Below are positions 34,108-47,305 of a stretch of 64,000 bases of DNA, piece by piece. Where the stretch lies: contig CM059582.1 of the NCBI GenBank assembly GCA_030407085.1, positions 1,674,001 through 1,738,000 on the forward strand, read 5' to 3'. The stretch's first letter is position 1; every line of letters begins with the position of its first letter. The notes beneath the pieces are model-generated. The model saw only the letters and a list, made by a program, of their open reading frames with translations, was not told the origin of the DNA and searched no databases. The DNA is from Trichopria drosophilae. Lineage: Eukaryota; Arthropoda; Insecta; Hymenoptera; Diapriidae. The translations under genes and the position numbers were made by a program.

Positions 34108-37100
34108 ATGCGTGCTGTGTGTATTGTCCTCTTAGCCGTTGTGGCCATAGTCGCCGGTTAGTACTTTTTTCATATCTAATATCAGTTTTCTATTTTTTTG
34201 AAAAATCTTATTTCAATTTATGGATAATGGTATTTTACACCGTGTCAAAATTAATTGGTGCCTTCTTATCAGATAACTTGCTAGAATAACGCGTTGATCT
34301 GAGTAACATCTGGAGTTTTTGATGTGACAAATTTTTTAAGCGCTCATCCATAAAGCAACGGGAATTTTATAGTAAATTATAAAAGAATTCTTTTGAAATC
34401 ATTTATTTCTAAAGGAATTAAAAAAAGTTATTTTAAGAAATGTAAAGAATGTTTACTATATGGTAATTTATTAAGAGCTACAAAAGAATTCTTTTTTAGA
34501 AATGTATTTCCCAACAAACAAAAAGAACCTTATTATAATATTTAAATTATTTTATATAAGAATTTTTTAAAATACTTTTTGATTAATCAGTTATGCATAA
34601 TACATAGATTTAAGATACTTTTATTGTACTCGAAAAAAATTCTTAATGCATACTATTATGGTTTTCAATGAATATCTAACAAATATGCAATTTTTTACGT
34701 TTTCTTGTAATTACACTTTCCTGCTCAATTGAATTCTCCAAAATAATTATTGATATTAAACTTTGAAGAAAAATAAGAGAGTTTTAAAGTTCTCGGTTGA
34801 TACGGCAGTAATCTGTTTGCAAAAATATAAATTTAATATTTCCGAAACAGTTTCTCAAAATTCAAACTGTGTAACTTCAATTCGAACCACTGTAAAGGAT
34901 CTCCTAAAAAATTTCTAATAATCAATTAATAGCGATTAGCGCGAAAATTCTGAATTACTTCTTGACATATTTCTGTCATATTTTATAGGATAGTGTGTAT
35001 ATTGTTTAGAATTATAGTTACAGAGCCTGAATTTTAAAAATTAGGTTCAATAATTTTTAATTGATACTTGTTAGCTTAGATTACTACATTATCGACTGAC
35101 TTTAGGACTCCCTTAAGAAGGGTGACAATATTTTGTATTGGTACAATCAATGCTATAGAATGTTCATTATAATCATTTATTTAAATTCTTTCCAGCTGAA
35201 ACAGAAAGCACTGAAAAATCACAGTCGACTCCGGCACCACCCACTGCACCTGCAAAAGCCGCTGAGCCAACATTGAAAGAAGGAGAAAGGCACCCAAGAT
35301 ACGTTTATCCTGGTAAGAAATTTTGCAATTTTTTTTATTATAAATTCAATAATTCCGGGAAAATAAGTAATGGTAATTTTGAAATTAAATCAGGAGAGCT
35401 AAGTCCGCAAGTCGCTACCCAACAATTTAATTTTTTTTTTCAAATAAATATGTAAATGTAAGTTTTGTTTAAATAAGTAGTTTTTAGAAACGTTTTATGT
35501 CCTAATCATGTGTAGATCTTCGGAAGATTCGGTCACCTAAAAAGTAGTTTCAGCTGCTAAATCCACATTGCACAAAAGAAATTGTCGTTCGGCCATATCC
35601 TGGCCGTAAGGTTGAAAACCGCTTTAAAAAAGCGTTTTTTTGTCATTTTTGGCGAAATGTCTCACGAAAAAATGTTTACAGTAGAAACCAAGCACGGAAA
35701 ATTCATTACAAGAAACGAAGGATTTGTTTGGGAAAAATAGTAAGTCCTTAAATGAACGCTGAACATTAAATCAGTCAGCAAGGCCTCTTTTATCATACCG
35801 TTTATAGTTAGTTAGACATTCTTCTTACTCGTCGTTAATGTCGTGATCGTTGTGATTACTTTGCGCTCTCTACAGATGATTTAGATTAGGATATTAAGAG
35901 GATGGTCGTGACGTATCGTTACATAATACTACTATAGCATATCAAATAAAAATGTCGAGGTGAGGGTCTCAAATTCTTCATGACACACCAGCACGTTTAG
36001 GAGAGGCGGGGCTGCTCTAGATTCACGAGTATGTTTGGTGGGCTATTTGCGAGAAGGGACTACAATTTCTATTTTTTTATACTCTCCTAACCTCTGAACA
36101 CGAAAAATTTTGGTCCCCTCAGGCAAATACCCCAAACCACATATTTTCATGAACCTGGCGATGCATGCGTGCGGGGGGGCTCCGGCAGTTCATTAACTCG
36201 AAGTCTGTTGTAGCGGAAGGTAACTTATACCAAGCTTTTTCTCGATCGTCAGGGAAACTGGTTTCCTGGTGAAAATGGCCAGTGTGCCGGACCGGGATAA
36301 AATAATGTCTATGAAATCTAGTATCCTTCGAGGACAAGAAATAATATCCAAGGTTTCAGATATTGCGCGCAAGGCGCGTCAGACTGAAAATCAAGCTCGA
36401 ATAGGATATTTAAAATATCCTATCGATTATGAATGGTACCGGTGGAACGAGAGCTGTAAGGGGTGAGTCCCTAAAAAATTGACAAATACGTCACAACTGA
36501 GTAGTCACTCAATCAGTAGAGCACTTATCAAGTAATGATTCAGCACAAAATTTAGGGGTGTCATATGCGGACAAAACCAAATGAAACTATCTCCATCTTG
36601 GAATATTCCTCACTCGCAGATACGTCGCTTGACGCGCGAGGTTTATTTTTTGGAATGTACACAGTGCCTTCAACTTATGCAATTTACCACTCCAAGACAG
36701 TCCTGTGTAGCTACAAGAGTTGTCGGTTGAACTTAGCTACAGTGAAGCTTTCGTCATCTATATGCGAATACCAAACAATCACGATTTCAGGAACAAAGAC
36801 TCAATGCATCAGCGGCACATCTGGTGGTCTGGTACTAGTTGCAGGCAATGTATTTCGTTCAGAGATCATAAAGTCCTCGAAAAATGTTGTATTGTGCAAA
36901 TTGTTTTGAAACCCGGATAATTTAATTTTGTGTTTTGACTACAGTCCTAACTTAGATATAATAAATGATTTATTAGGCTCTAGGATGTATTGATGATGGC
37001 ACAATAAACCCTTTCCAGACCACTTCTTGGTTATAGGAAGAGGTTTTAACGCGATAATAGGGAAGGATGGTCATACCGACAATGATCTTCTACAGGTATC

Positions 37101-38270
37101 GCGATTAGTCAGTACGCGTAACTTGCACGATACTAATTTATCCGATTCGTGATTTCGTGTCTGCAATTGACTTTATCATAGCAAGCGGGCGTGTCCCCCA
37201 GCGATTTCCAAGAACATCATACGTTTCGGAGACCAAACGGTGCCAGCTGTGTCGATCTAATATTGCTCTCATCAAATTTCATTTATCACGTAAACGACCT
37301 ACGGATTGGTATTGATCCACTCGACTCTGATCATTTTCCAGTTACCCTACTGTTTGACTGTAGTCCAAGTATGAGTGAGTCAATTTTTAATGTCCATTGT
37401 GGGACATTGTGTACAGTATGCTATTGAGCAGGCAGGCATGCTCGAGAGCGTCAGGTATTCCAATTAAGTTCTTTACACCCCGGGTTGGTTTCACAAGGAT
37501 TGTGATGCAACTCACAAGAGCCTTCGTTCTGCGCTTCGACACGTGCTATCATCAGGGCACGCCGCGGAATCATTGTTAACTTTACAACTATCGAGAAAGA
37601 ATATCTCACCTTGCCAGAATAGAAAAAAGTCATTTCATCTGAGAATACGCAATACATTTGCTGTGGTTAATAACTCAGCTGGGTTCTGTAAAGCGGTCAG
37701 GGAATTAGGGTGGGAAATCCGAGGTCCAAGGTCATCCCAATAGATGTTTGAGCACTTTTTGCGTGAAATATACCTCACTCAGCCCTCATCAGCTGTAATG
37801 TGTTACAGTGTTTTTGTTTCAGTATTAGATGTTCCATTCACACATGTCAAAGAAATTAACTGAAAAATTACTATTACTTACTTTTAAATTGGATTGAAAA
37901 TCTCCAAATGCTTTCTGATTAGAATAGTTGATAAGGTAGGATCCTAATTTTAGAAAATTTAATAGCTTACTAGTTTTAAACTTATTTTTTTTTAATTTAA
38001 ATCGTATCGTATTGATACTTTTTATAATTTATTTTGATTATTATTATTATTACATTTGATAATATTCAAACTGTGTACTGAATTCTTGTTTTTGATGATT
38101 CACTTGATTATAATAATATTAATATATTGCAATTAATAAATATTGTTGCAGCCTACGTGTACCCCGGATATGCAACTTATCCAGTCGCTTATCCAACATA
38201 CGGAGGATATTATCCAGCATACGGTTACTATCCCACATACGCTTATGGATATCCTTGGGTAGCCTATTGA
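34108..38270 (+). CDS. Secreted Tyr/Pro/Gly-rich peptide
   Basis: Exons 34108-34156, 35196-35312 and 38152-38270 join in phase 1 to give 94 residues. Residues 1-16 form a signal peptide (MRAVCIVLLAVVAIVAG). The middle exon is acidic then Pro/Ala/Thr-rich (STPAPPTAPAKAAEPT). The last exon is a low-complexity series of YP, YG and TY steps (for example YPTYGGYYPAYGYYP) ending WVAY. The motif YVYPG closes exon 2 and reopens exon 3. There are no cysteines after the signal peptide, so it is not a pacifastin. Composition resembles cuticle, silk or glue-like structural peptides, but I do not recognise a named family. It shares the signal-exon and phase-1 plan of the adjacent inhibitor genes. Promoter at 34029; poly(A) signal at 38325. 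Confidence 0.75.
36660..37440 (+). pseudogene. Non-LTR retrotransposon endonuclease remnant in the last intron of the Tyr-rich gene
   Basis: Pieces of an APE-type endonuclease appear in order but in shifting frames. First is AIYHSKTVLCSYK...LNLATVKLSS near 36688. Then, near 37030, comes a frame reading IGRGFNAIIGKDGHTDNDLL and NLHDTNL (family 'GDFNA..G..'). Then 37191-37380 gives TFRRPNGASCVDLIL...DSDHFPVTL, the terminal SDH motif. Frameshifts and stops make it inactive. The upstream part (36119-36660) is unassigned. Confidence 0.6.
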
Positions 38271-38324
38271 TTTGTTACGTCGAATGCGCATGATAATTAC
38301 ATTGTACAAAAATGTATTGTATAA

Positions 38325-38330
38325 AATAAA
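38325..38330 (+). terminator. Poly(A) signal AATAAA
   Basis: AATAAA lies 55 bases after the stop of the Tyr-rich peptide gene. Confidence 0.55.
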
Positions 38331-38339
38331 GTTATAATT

Positions 38340-39920
38340 TTATTAAGAAAACTATATAAAAGTTATATTCAATTTAAGTAATTAGTTTATATTACAATTA
38401 TTGATTTAATATAATATAAGAAGGAAAAAAGCTATGTGTTATTGTTTAATCTGGAACGTTCAAGTGTACACTCGTGTATGTAACGATGTAGAACATGTAG
38501 TCTCTGAAGCGGATTAGTGAAGTCTATGGTTTCTACTAATTATTATATGCATAAGCAGGTTTTTAACTTCATTTCCCCATTTACGAATTACAAACATTTC
38601 TAGGCAACATTATATACTGAAGGAGGGCCCTTACAGATGGCCGTAATATCAAGTCACAAATTTTCGTCTGAAGTATTGAAGAACAAATTTTCAAAATATT
38701 ATGTGTGTAGCTATTGCATTAAATAGAATAACAAATAAAAACATCGCCAATTCGAACTAAAAAAAATGTTTGCAATACTGCTATATTTAAATTCTGATTA
38801 AAATATCCCAAATTACTAAATGGATGTTAAAACCGGCTCATGACCATACGAGAAAGAATTAATATTAGAATGTGTGTGAGTAGACTAGTAAATTATAATT
38901 TAAAACAGATCTCGTCGATCGAAGTCTGTTATAACCAATTTGGGGATCGATTCTAAAATCTATTCAGATCCGCGGTGCGGTAAGGCACGGAATTAAAAAT
39001 AAAAAATGTAAATGTAAATTTGGAAGTAAAAAAACAAAGAGCACCTGAATTTTATAATCTGAAGTGTACTTTCATGTAAAAATATTTACCCCCATCTTTC
39101 CACCCTTCCATTACAATAATAATTGTATATTTGTTGAAGTTGATGCATCACCATGAAGTGGACATTTCAAAATGTCCGCTGCTGTCGATTAATACTGCAA
39201 GGTGTACTGAACAAAAAATTTACTGGTTTTAATACAATTTTACTTGATTCAACTAAATGGTTTCTTGGAATGTTACAAGATATGTATTTGAAAGAATATT
39301 TTCCGTTTACTTAAAAAAAATAACATCATTGTTCAAGAAAGTCAATTCTTGAGCCCCTGAATCGGTATTAAGTAAATATACTTATTTAACTCCAGAAAAT
39401 ATTTCATTGCTTCAAGTAAATAATTACTTGAAAAAGGTATATCTTTATTTGAGAAAATTGAGAACTAAAAAAATTTATTGTATCATATTATGATATAACC
39501 ATTTGTGCTGTTGTTTCTACATAAACGGTACGCATTTATTTAACACTCATTGCATAAATACATAGGGGGAATTAGGTAGATGTACATTTATTTATTATAT
39601 GGTTCTTCACGTTTTTCTAATATACGGATAAACTACCCGAAACGTATCACTTATAGACTATTTCTTAATGCAGACTTAATAAATGCAGGCTTAATTAATG
39701 TATACAGAATAATTTATTCGCCACCTGTTTGGTGAAAGAAAAAAGGGCATGAAGACACCGAAGTTAATTGAACCGCCAAATTTGAAATGAGGTACTTGCA
39801 TGAACGTTCGTTTTGAGTCATTATAAACAATACGAGATAATTAGATGCAAAAATACTTTTGTGTTTTGTATATTTCTTAATCTCTTCAAACTTTATGTTT
39901 GTTACTGCTATGTATACATA
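38340..39920. other. Intergenic, no gene seen
   Basis: AT-rich sequence with no supported gene or defined element. Confidence 0.45.
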
Positions 39921-39924
39921 AATG

Positions 39925-40078
39925 ACACAGATAACACCATTAACTACTGCACTCACATTGATAACACCGGTAACTACTGCGCATACATAGATGTTAGCTG
40001 TTACTACTGGGTATAATTGTGTGTCAGATGTTACTACTGCGCATCATTGGATATTAGCTGTTACTACTGCATTATCAC
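39925..40078. repeat. Degenerate minisatellite
   Basis: About five imperfect copies of a 30-40 bp unit built around GTTACTACTGCGCATNNNTRGATRTTAGCT. ACTACTG recurs at regular intervals. Confidence 0.65.
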
Positions 40079-40316
40079 TTTAATGCGTATGTACATAACA
40101 TACGTATCCAATTTTTTAAAAATATCATTATTGTAACAACATGTTTTATCTCGGATTTTTAAAATTATTTAAATATATATGAAGTTAATAAAAGTGGATA
40201 TTTTATAACGACCTATAACGTCGACAGGTGGACTCTGAATTGTCTAAATTCACTCTTCCGTTACTCTTTTTTAACGTTTAAAAGCTATTTTAAGTGTGAA
40301 TTTAGATAAGAAATGC

Positions 40317-41461
40317 TTAACCCCTTCGCTGCGGCGAGAATTTCACAAAAAGTGCCCAAAATGCGGGAAAAAAAATTTGGTTAGATTTTACTGTAACTTG
40401 GTGTTTGTTGTAACTTGTGGGTTTCTTGGGACGCCGATTACGAATTTGAAGTCAGATTTCGAAAATTTAAAATGGCGGATTCAATATTGCGGGCAAATTT
40501 TCAATTGTCTAAAAATTTAGCGGGACACTTGTTACTCCTAGGTTTTCAGGGTCGCTGATGATGACTCTGAAGTTACGTTTTTGGAAAATTCAAAATGGCG
40601 GATTCAATATGGCGGACGTCTTAATCAAAATTCGAACTGATTACGAATCTTATATTAGTTTTTGCATGTACAATATTACGGCAATTTGTTAATCATATGT
40701 CAATAATCCTGCTCGTGGCAGGTTGGCAATAGAAACACTTCTTCAATTCTGCAGCTACAAATCTATATTTCTAGTTTTTATAGATATTTTACAGAGTTTA
40801 TTATCTATCCAGATTATTCCGTGTAAATTTCAAAATTTTGTTATGTACTCCTGAGTTATCGTGTTACAAGTGGGAAAAAACACCGATTTTTAGAGTTCAA
40901 TATATTACAGTTTTTATTTTAAAAACAATTTTAAACAAAAATATATAAAAACAGAAAAAAAATGCACTTTGAAGACCTTTCTCGAACCTCCTCGTAGTAA
41001 AGTGTGTAAGTACATATTATATATCGAAGCTAACGGTGGAAGACTAACATTAACCCGCGGTATTGGATCCGCCATTTTGAATTTTCAAAATATATCATCA
41101 GATTTGTAATCGGCGACCTCGAAACCCCCTGAGTAACAAGTTTCAAATGATTTCATTAATTTTTAATGCAGAAATTGACCTAATACGGCAACATAGCTCA
41201 TGACAAAGATTTTTACAAAATCGTAAAAACAACATATTTTAAGAACTTGAATCTTTTTTTTGACAACATGTTTTTGGAAAAGGACAACGGCATGTTGTTC
41301 GGTATACCTTAGGCTGGTTAGAAATGGTCAAGTTTTTAAATTGGATATATTATTGATTTCATTAGACTAATTTATGTCATGACAAAGATTTGCGTTTTTG
41401 CCGCAGTCAGAGAAAAGTCCTAAATGACAAAGGTCTTTGTCATCCGCAGCGAAGGGGTTAA
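40317..41461. mobile_element. Non-autonomous piggyBac-like element (TTAA target sites)
   Basis: TTAA at 40317-40320 and 41458-41461 flank perfect 14-bp terminal inverted repeats, CCCCTTCGCTGCGG (40321-40334) and its complement (41444-41457). TTAA duplication with CCC termini is the piggyBac signature. The 1.1-kb interior has no transposase. It contains AAAATGGCGGATTCAATATG stretches and two copies of a TCRGCGACCYCGAAAACCCC-like module that recur in other repeats of this window. Confidence 0.75.
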
Positions 41462-41764
41462 TACACTCTTCGAGTTTTACCAGGGTGAACATGTTAAAAC
41501 TACAAATTTAACTTATTATATCGAGCCACTGGTAAGTGGTAACCGGAATAAAGTGTATATGTATGTATATGTATACAGGGTGTTCAAGAACTGACCAACA
41601 ATATTTCAGGAGGTGATTCTTCATGGTATTTCAAACTGAAAAGTCCCGTACCAAAATTGGATTTGAGGTTCAGATTTGAGTGATGAGCCATTCATGTTTA
41701 AGGAAAAAGATTACTTTTTTTTGCAATAATTCGCGGTTTTTTCGCATCTAACTCACTTCGGTAA

Positions 41765-42010
41765 ATAGTAAACGAAATTGTATATTGGAAGAAGTTGTAG
41801 AGCTGGAAAAGACGAAGAATTTTCCCCCTCAAACGTTCTCGATTTCGATAACAAATTGAGTCTGTCAGTGTCATGAATCATCAACACTACAACATTAAGA
41901 GTATTCCCGAAGACTCCATTTTTATCGAAATCGAACATATGAGGAGGGGTAAATTCTCCGTCTTTTCCAGCTCTACAACTTTTTCCCGTATAAAATTTCG
42001 TTCTAATCAA
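41765..42010. repeat. Palindromic repeat
   Basis: GTTGTAGAGCTGGAAAAGAC near 41800 is inverted near 41955-41990 (GTCTTTTCCAGCTCTACAAC). The outer parts (AAATAGTAAACGAAATT-type) pair less well. A CAGGGTGTTCAAGAACTGAC end-like sequence lies upstream at about 41576. Confidence 0.5.
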
Positions 42011-42109
42011 AATGCTTCTAAGAAAGAAAATTAGTGTTCTCTATTCGATTAGTTTTGGGCTCAAATTGTTGCTATCTGACATCTTCAAAAAATTGGTAAG
42101 GTAGGAAAA

Positions 42110-42440
42110 TGGTAAGGTATAATGAAAAAGGTAAGATGATGAAATCCAAAATGGCGGATGCAAGATGGCGGCGAAAACCTCGAAATCGCAGGAATTTAAA
42201 AAGGAATCGTAAGATAAATACTACAAATAATTTAGGAGGGATTCGGAGGTCGCCGATCTTGAATTGGATGACGGATTTACAACATTCAAAATCCCGATCC
42301 AATAAGGTGGTCACATTTTTTAAATTTTTGGATATTTTTCGAAAAATCGAACAATTTTCGCCAAATTTTGTTCACGGGGGTTGTGGACGTCTAATTATGA
42401 ATCGCTACCTTCAAATCCCCATATTTAGAATGGCATATTC
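42110..42440. repeat. Diverged copy of the AAATGGCGGA repeat module
   Basis: Contains AAAATGGCGGATGCAAGATGG and, further on, GATTCGGAGGTCGCCGATC, both related to the interior of the element at 40317. No termini were recognised. Confidence 0.4.
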
Positions 42441-42489
42441 TGCTCCTTCAATAGGAAAAAAGTTGATCTGCGTAAATATGTAAACAAAT

Positions 42490-42950
42490 TCAATAATCCG
42501 TATTATTTTTCATTAATTTTTTTTTATCTCCGCGAGAAGTGATTGTGATAGTAAAAGCAAAACAAATATACAAAAAATATTTTTCTAGAAGTACGCGAAT
42601 TTCGGCCTTCGCCATATCTGTCGATAATCGATTTCGGTTATCTGTCCACAAATTGTTCACTATGCTAAATATTTGTTCAACATATGAATAACTACATTGG
42701 ATGACCATAATCTTTTGAATTGTTTGTTTTAAATTAGGTTCTTTAACGTTTTTAAAAAATGTACAGCATTTTTCTGAGGTACTTAACTCCAATGAAACTG
42801 TCAGATGCAGCTTTCAGAAGTTGAAGTTCGTCGTACAGCCCATTACCATCATTTGTGAAACTTCGCAATCGCATTAAAGTTATCCAACGTTCAAACCGAT
42901 CAAGTTCAATGTACATATTCTAATACATATCGCCTGATAAGGTAGAGTCT
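42490..42950 (-). pseudogene. hAT-type transposase C-terminal fragment
   Basis: On the - strand, 42490-42792 gives SYSYVEQIFSIVNNLWTDNR followed by NRLSTDMAKAEI. This resembles the hAT dimerisation region ('S...ER.FS.....t..RNRL....v'). Residues similar to YDELQLLKAASDS can be read just upstream in another frame. Only the tail of a transposase remains. Family assignment is tentative. Confidence 0.5.
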
Positions 42951-43539
42951 ATATCATGTTACTAACCGGCCTTAGAGCGAAAATTACCGGCCAAAGTGGT
43001 GAAATACCGGCCAGGTGGCAACTCTGTTCCTACTTGAACTACATGCTCGTGCAGCATGGAAATTAAGTAATAATTATTCGTATGTAATCATCGAGTCCAG
43101 CCCTCTCCGACTTCCTATGAAACACTTGTATTCTACATGTACCATTAGTGATTGTAGTTTCTAGTTCCGAACTTCTCTACTACAGCGCGCTTTTTTTATT
43201 TTTTTTTAGCCATTCAGAGGACTATTGCAAAAAATCCCCAAACACGTATTCATTTTTTTTGCTCCAGGAATCACCTTGATTTTTTTCAGCTCAATCAGTG
43301 ATGTGCCAGGTGTGTTTCCTTCCCCTTGTTAGTTTAATTATTTTCCGTTTGTTGGAAATTAACTATTTACATTATTTATTTATTTATATTAATGTACATA
43401 CTCAATGTATATATTATATGAAAATAAATGTCTCATAAACACATTTTGACGTTGCACTTCGTAAGTAAAAATATTCTTATCAACTTTATAATGTATTTTT
43501 CTATTCCTTTTGCCGAATTCCATTTGACTAAATTTAAGC

Positions 43540-44440
43540 AGGTTGTGTGCAGCGCGCTCTAGTAGTGAGCTTCCGCGGTAGAAACATTAATCGCTAAGGC
43601 TCCGCGGTCCGATGTCCGATCAGGAAGTCGGAGAGGGCTGATCGAGTCCGAGCATGGGTATAAAACTGTTTCTTTATCTTCCGAGAATTCAAGCAGGCTT
43701 CACGTGAAATCCGTCAGAGGGAAGTTGCGCGCGCCTCTCTCGTTTTTGAATGAAACTTCAAATGACATGGTGTATAGAATTCTGTATTACCGACCGTTAA
43801 GCTTTTCGTATGAGCACAAGATGGCGATACGTTTATCAAAAACATTCCAATTTTCTTGGTTTGGATCGTTTGGATACGGTGGTTGCACTCGGAGTACAAC
43901 ATGTAGTGAATAGTCGCACTTCCCAGTCCCTAGACCCTATACATATGCACCTGAGATTCCAGCAGCTTTCGTTGGAAGTGTCGCGTTTGAAATTTCAAAA
44001 ATTCCTTAAGTATTTAGTCGATGGCGTAAAAAATTCAAGGTACGTCGGGTTTTACGTGACACCGGAAGAAAATTCTTTCTCGAATTTGGTGCAAATCGAA
44101 ATGTAACCGCGTTTTTTTACTCTATCTCTATTCCTCTATCATTCCATCTCGCTCTTTCTCTCGTTGACCCGAGTCTTTTCCAAGTCGTCGTCGCGTTATT
44201 GACATTTCACGGCGCAGATACGCGACATGGCCCTCGTGTTCCTCGAATATTCGCGGCCTAATTAAAGATGAGTGCCGCGAAAATCGATGCGTAAAAGTGC
44301 AGTTTTCGGTGCTGTTCGTTTCCTGGGAAAAAAGTCGGTTAGCGACCGAGGACCAGCCGCAACTGTCAAACTTTTGACGTTTCGAACGCCAGGATCGTAT
44401 TGAGATTCGTCACGCGACCGATCCTTTCCTATGTTTCAAC
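43540..44440. other. GC-rich block, possible promoter or 5' untranslated region
   Basis: A GC-rich island rich in CG dinucleotides (CGCGGTCCGATGTCC, CGACCGAGGACCAGCCGC) stands out from AT-rich flanks. A TATAAAACT sequence occurs near 43658. Two overlapping open frames (43704-43913, 43810-44106) show no domain. It may be the start region of the downstream TBC1D1/pollux gene or of an unseen gene. This is inference only. Confidence 0.3.
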
Positions 44441-47300
44441 TTTGAAGTCTTTATATATATGTAGGTACATATTCTGCTTCTTTACGTCGCTAAAACTTTT
44501 TAGATATTTCCTTACGATTTTCGAATGGACGCGTCTATTTCCTCGGACACTTTCATGGCATTGATTTTTCACTTTTGAATTTTTCATGCTTATCAAGAAA
44601 CTGCCCATTTTTCATTTCTGACACTGCTACAGGTGCATAATTATCGTTATGTAAAATACTGATACGCTCACATCATAAACATGTGGTAGTTTTTGCCTGC
44701 TGGACTCGCTTAATATTTTATAACACTCTACAGAAAGGCACTCGTAAGTTTTAAAATAGTAAATCCTTTTGTTGCTTATTTAAGTGCAAAATATCTAATA
44801 CTATTACAAGTAAAATGAAAAAGTTACCTTTTCTTTTGTTAAATACAATCTTATAAAATTATCTATAATGATTTGTGCAATATTTAAGTAACACCTATCA
44901 TTATTGACGTATCTGTCAAAATTCGGATGCGATTGAAATAAATAAAATTGTTTTTGCGATCGAACAAAATTCTCTCGATAGAATAGCTGCAGGAATAACT
45001 TATGAAATAGAAATCGATAGAAAAGAAAATATTACAAGTAATTTATTCGATTCAGATTTTTGTATGTTACTTATAGAATATCGAAAGAATTCTTTTAACC
45101 AATATACATTTACATACATCGTTAGTTAATCCGTTCATGGAATATCTCAGTGTTAATAAAGACGTACATAGTGAAAGAAAAATCCTAACATACAGTGTCA
45201 AAAAGAATTTTTTTCCTGGATATCTAAAGGTTTATTATATGTCCATTAACTTTTTGTATTTCTAGAAATTAATTTATTTAAAGAATAAGTGCATAAATAT
45301 TCAAAATCAATAGACTTGGATTACAGTCGTTTCTATTCAATTAATTTTATGAATAATTCAAACCAAACGTGATATCTACTTATCGATTGTAAGTGATTAT
45401 TCTATTTCCGCGATTGATTACTATTTTAAATTTACTACCAATAAATATGTAATAATTGATCAGAAACATGACAATTTGAGACTTTTGGTTACATATTGGC
45501 GTAATAAAAGTAGGTCTACTAAACATTCTGATATAAAACAAATCCGAGCATGCTTAAGTGTATGATTCACAGAAACTCTTCTTCGATGAAATAAACAAAT
45601 TTTTGATTACTAAATGTTATACACCTTTAGATTCATCCTTTATTACTTACCGCACAGCAGTTTATTATTGAACTTTATGAACTTGTATAAAAAGAAATGA
45701 TTAAAAAATAATTATCGTATCCTATTATTAGTTAATTTTATAATGTCATGTTTTATTCAAAATAGTAAAAACTATTTTGACACTTAAATTTCAATACGTT
45801 ATACATAATCGACAAATGATGGTCTTAATCTTGAAAAATGCGAAGCGAGCATTTGAATTCTAGAATCGGTTATATTGCAAAAAGTAGTCTTTGTAATTAT
45901 ATGATCTGAATTAAATGATTCTTAACATTTCTTAATGTAGAAAATAACAAAAAAAATTAAATTTATGAATCTGTGCATTTGGTTTCAATGTCGCTGAAAT
46001 TTTAAGTAATATCTGCTAAGTGGAAGCCATTAAAAATTGATATAAGAAACCTGTTTCGTACATTTATAAAAGTGGAATTTTTAATGAATTATATCCTCAA
46101 TACACGTGTGTCGTAATTGTGGTGAATGTTTTATTCTTGCAAATGATGTCTTCTATCAAACTCAGTGTTGGAAAGTATACGGTATAAGTTTGCTTTTCTT
46201 AGCTTCAACTTCATTATTATTCATTGTAGTTAATGTTATGACAATGTTTTTTCCGTTTAACAGATTCGTCTTGGAAACCATAAAATAGTATGGTTTTTAA
46301 ATTTATTATATAATCATTTATAGTGTATTTCAGTGGGCAAATCAATACTTAATCAATGAGATTATACAAGTTTCTATTTCCATCTCTTCTTTCAAAAAAC
46401 ATTGTCCGGAATTTTTTTATATAGAAATATAAATTCAATTTGATAATAAAATGAATAGCATTTAATTTCAAAGTCATTTCCTAATGATCATTTCCATGAA
46501 ATTTCCTAATTATTTTCCTTATTTATTTGATAATAATTAAAATATGATAATTGATTACAACTTGCGTAATGGTTGATGTGATTATCTTGTTTTTGTTTTA
46601 AACTTCAATATTCTTGTCAAATGTATTATTTGTATAATGTTTTGGTTCATTAATACCTTGTATATATTTTAATGTATCACAGAATTCTTTAATTTTTAAG
46701 CTTAACATAACAAATCAAAATGGAACACCTGTCACAATTGTAAATATTTATATTTACTATATGTACTTCAATCATATTGATTATGTAAAGTATATTGTAA
46801 ATAGCATTGACACAAACTGCTCATGCATTAGAATTATGTACATTTTCCAAAATAAAACATATATGGTCAGTTATTACATAATTTTTAAAGGTATTTTATA
46901 AGGTAAGATATAAATTAATCATTGAAAATGTAGAAAAGATATTTTTATCGATAAGTAATCAGAATTCCAATAATTGTAGTTTATATTTTTATAAATCTTT
47001 TTAATTTAATTTTTATGTTTGGAATTCGACAGATCTTTCTATCAATTTAATCTTTTGAAATTTTTCAGTGTATGCCTATCTGTTTAATTCACATTACTAA
47101 ATATAATATAGGATTGTTGTAATTTCTTATTTAGATTATTTAAATTTTATTATAAGTCAGATTACATTTTATATTCACCAAGTTAAGTTACTCTGGTGGC
47201 CACATTTAAACTACTGATTTGGGTTTCGTAATACAGTACACAATGATGAAAACTTCATTTATGTACTGTAAGTGGAAGCCATCTCATTTTCGCCAGCCGA
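44440..47300. other. Intergenic or intronic, no gene seen
   Basis: AT-rich DNA with no coding, RNA or repeat call. It may be intron of the pollux-like gene if the GC-rich block upstream is its promoter. Confidence 0.4.
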
Positions 47301-47305
47301 GTGAC

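Noticed and set aside
36269..36466. 65-codon frame in the Tyr-rich gene's last intron
   Set aside because: Could be LINE ORF1 remnant, but no zinc-knuckle or other motif was found, so it was not annotated.
39720..40080. Repeated ACTACTGCGCAT units considered as a CRISPR-like array
   Set aside because: Units are imperfect, spacing is short and the context is a eukaryotic genome; it is a minisatellite.
43810..44106. 98-codon open frame in the GC-rich block
   Set aside because: No domain, no splice context, and overlaps another frame of similar length; long frames are expected in GC-rich DNA.
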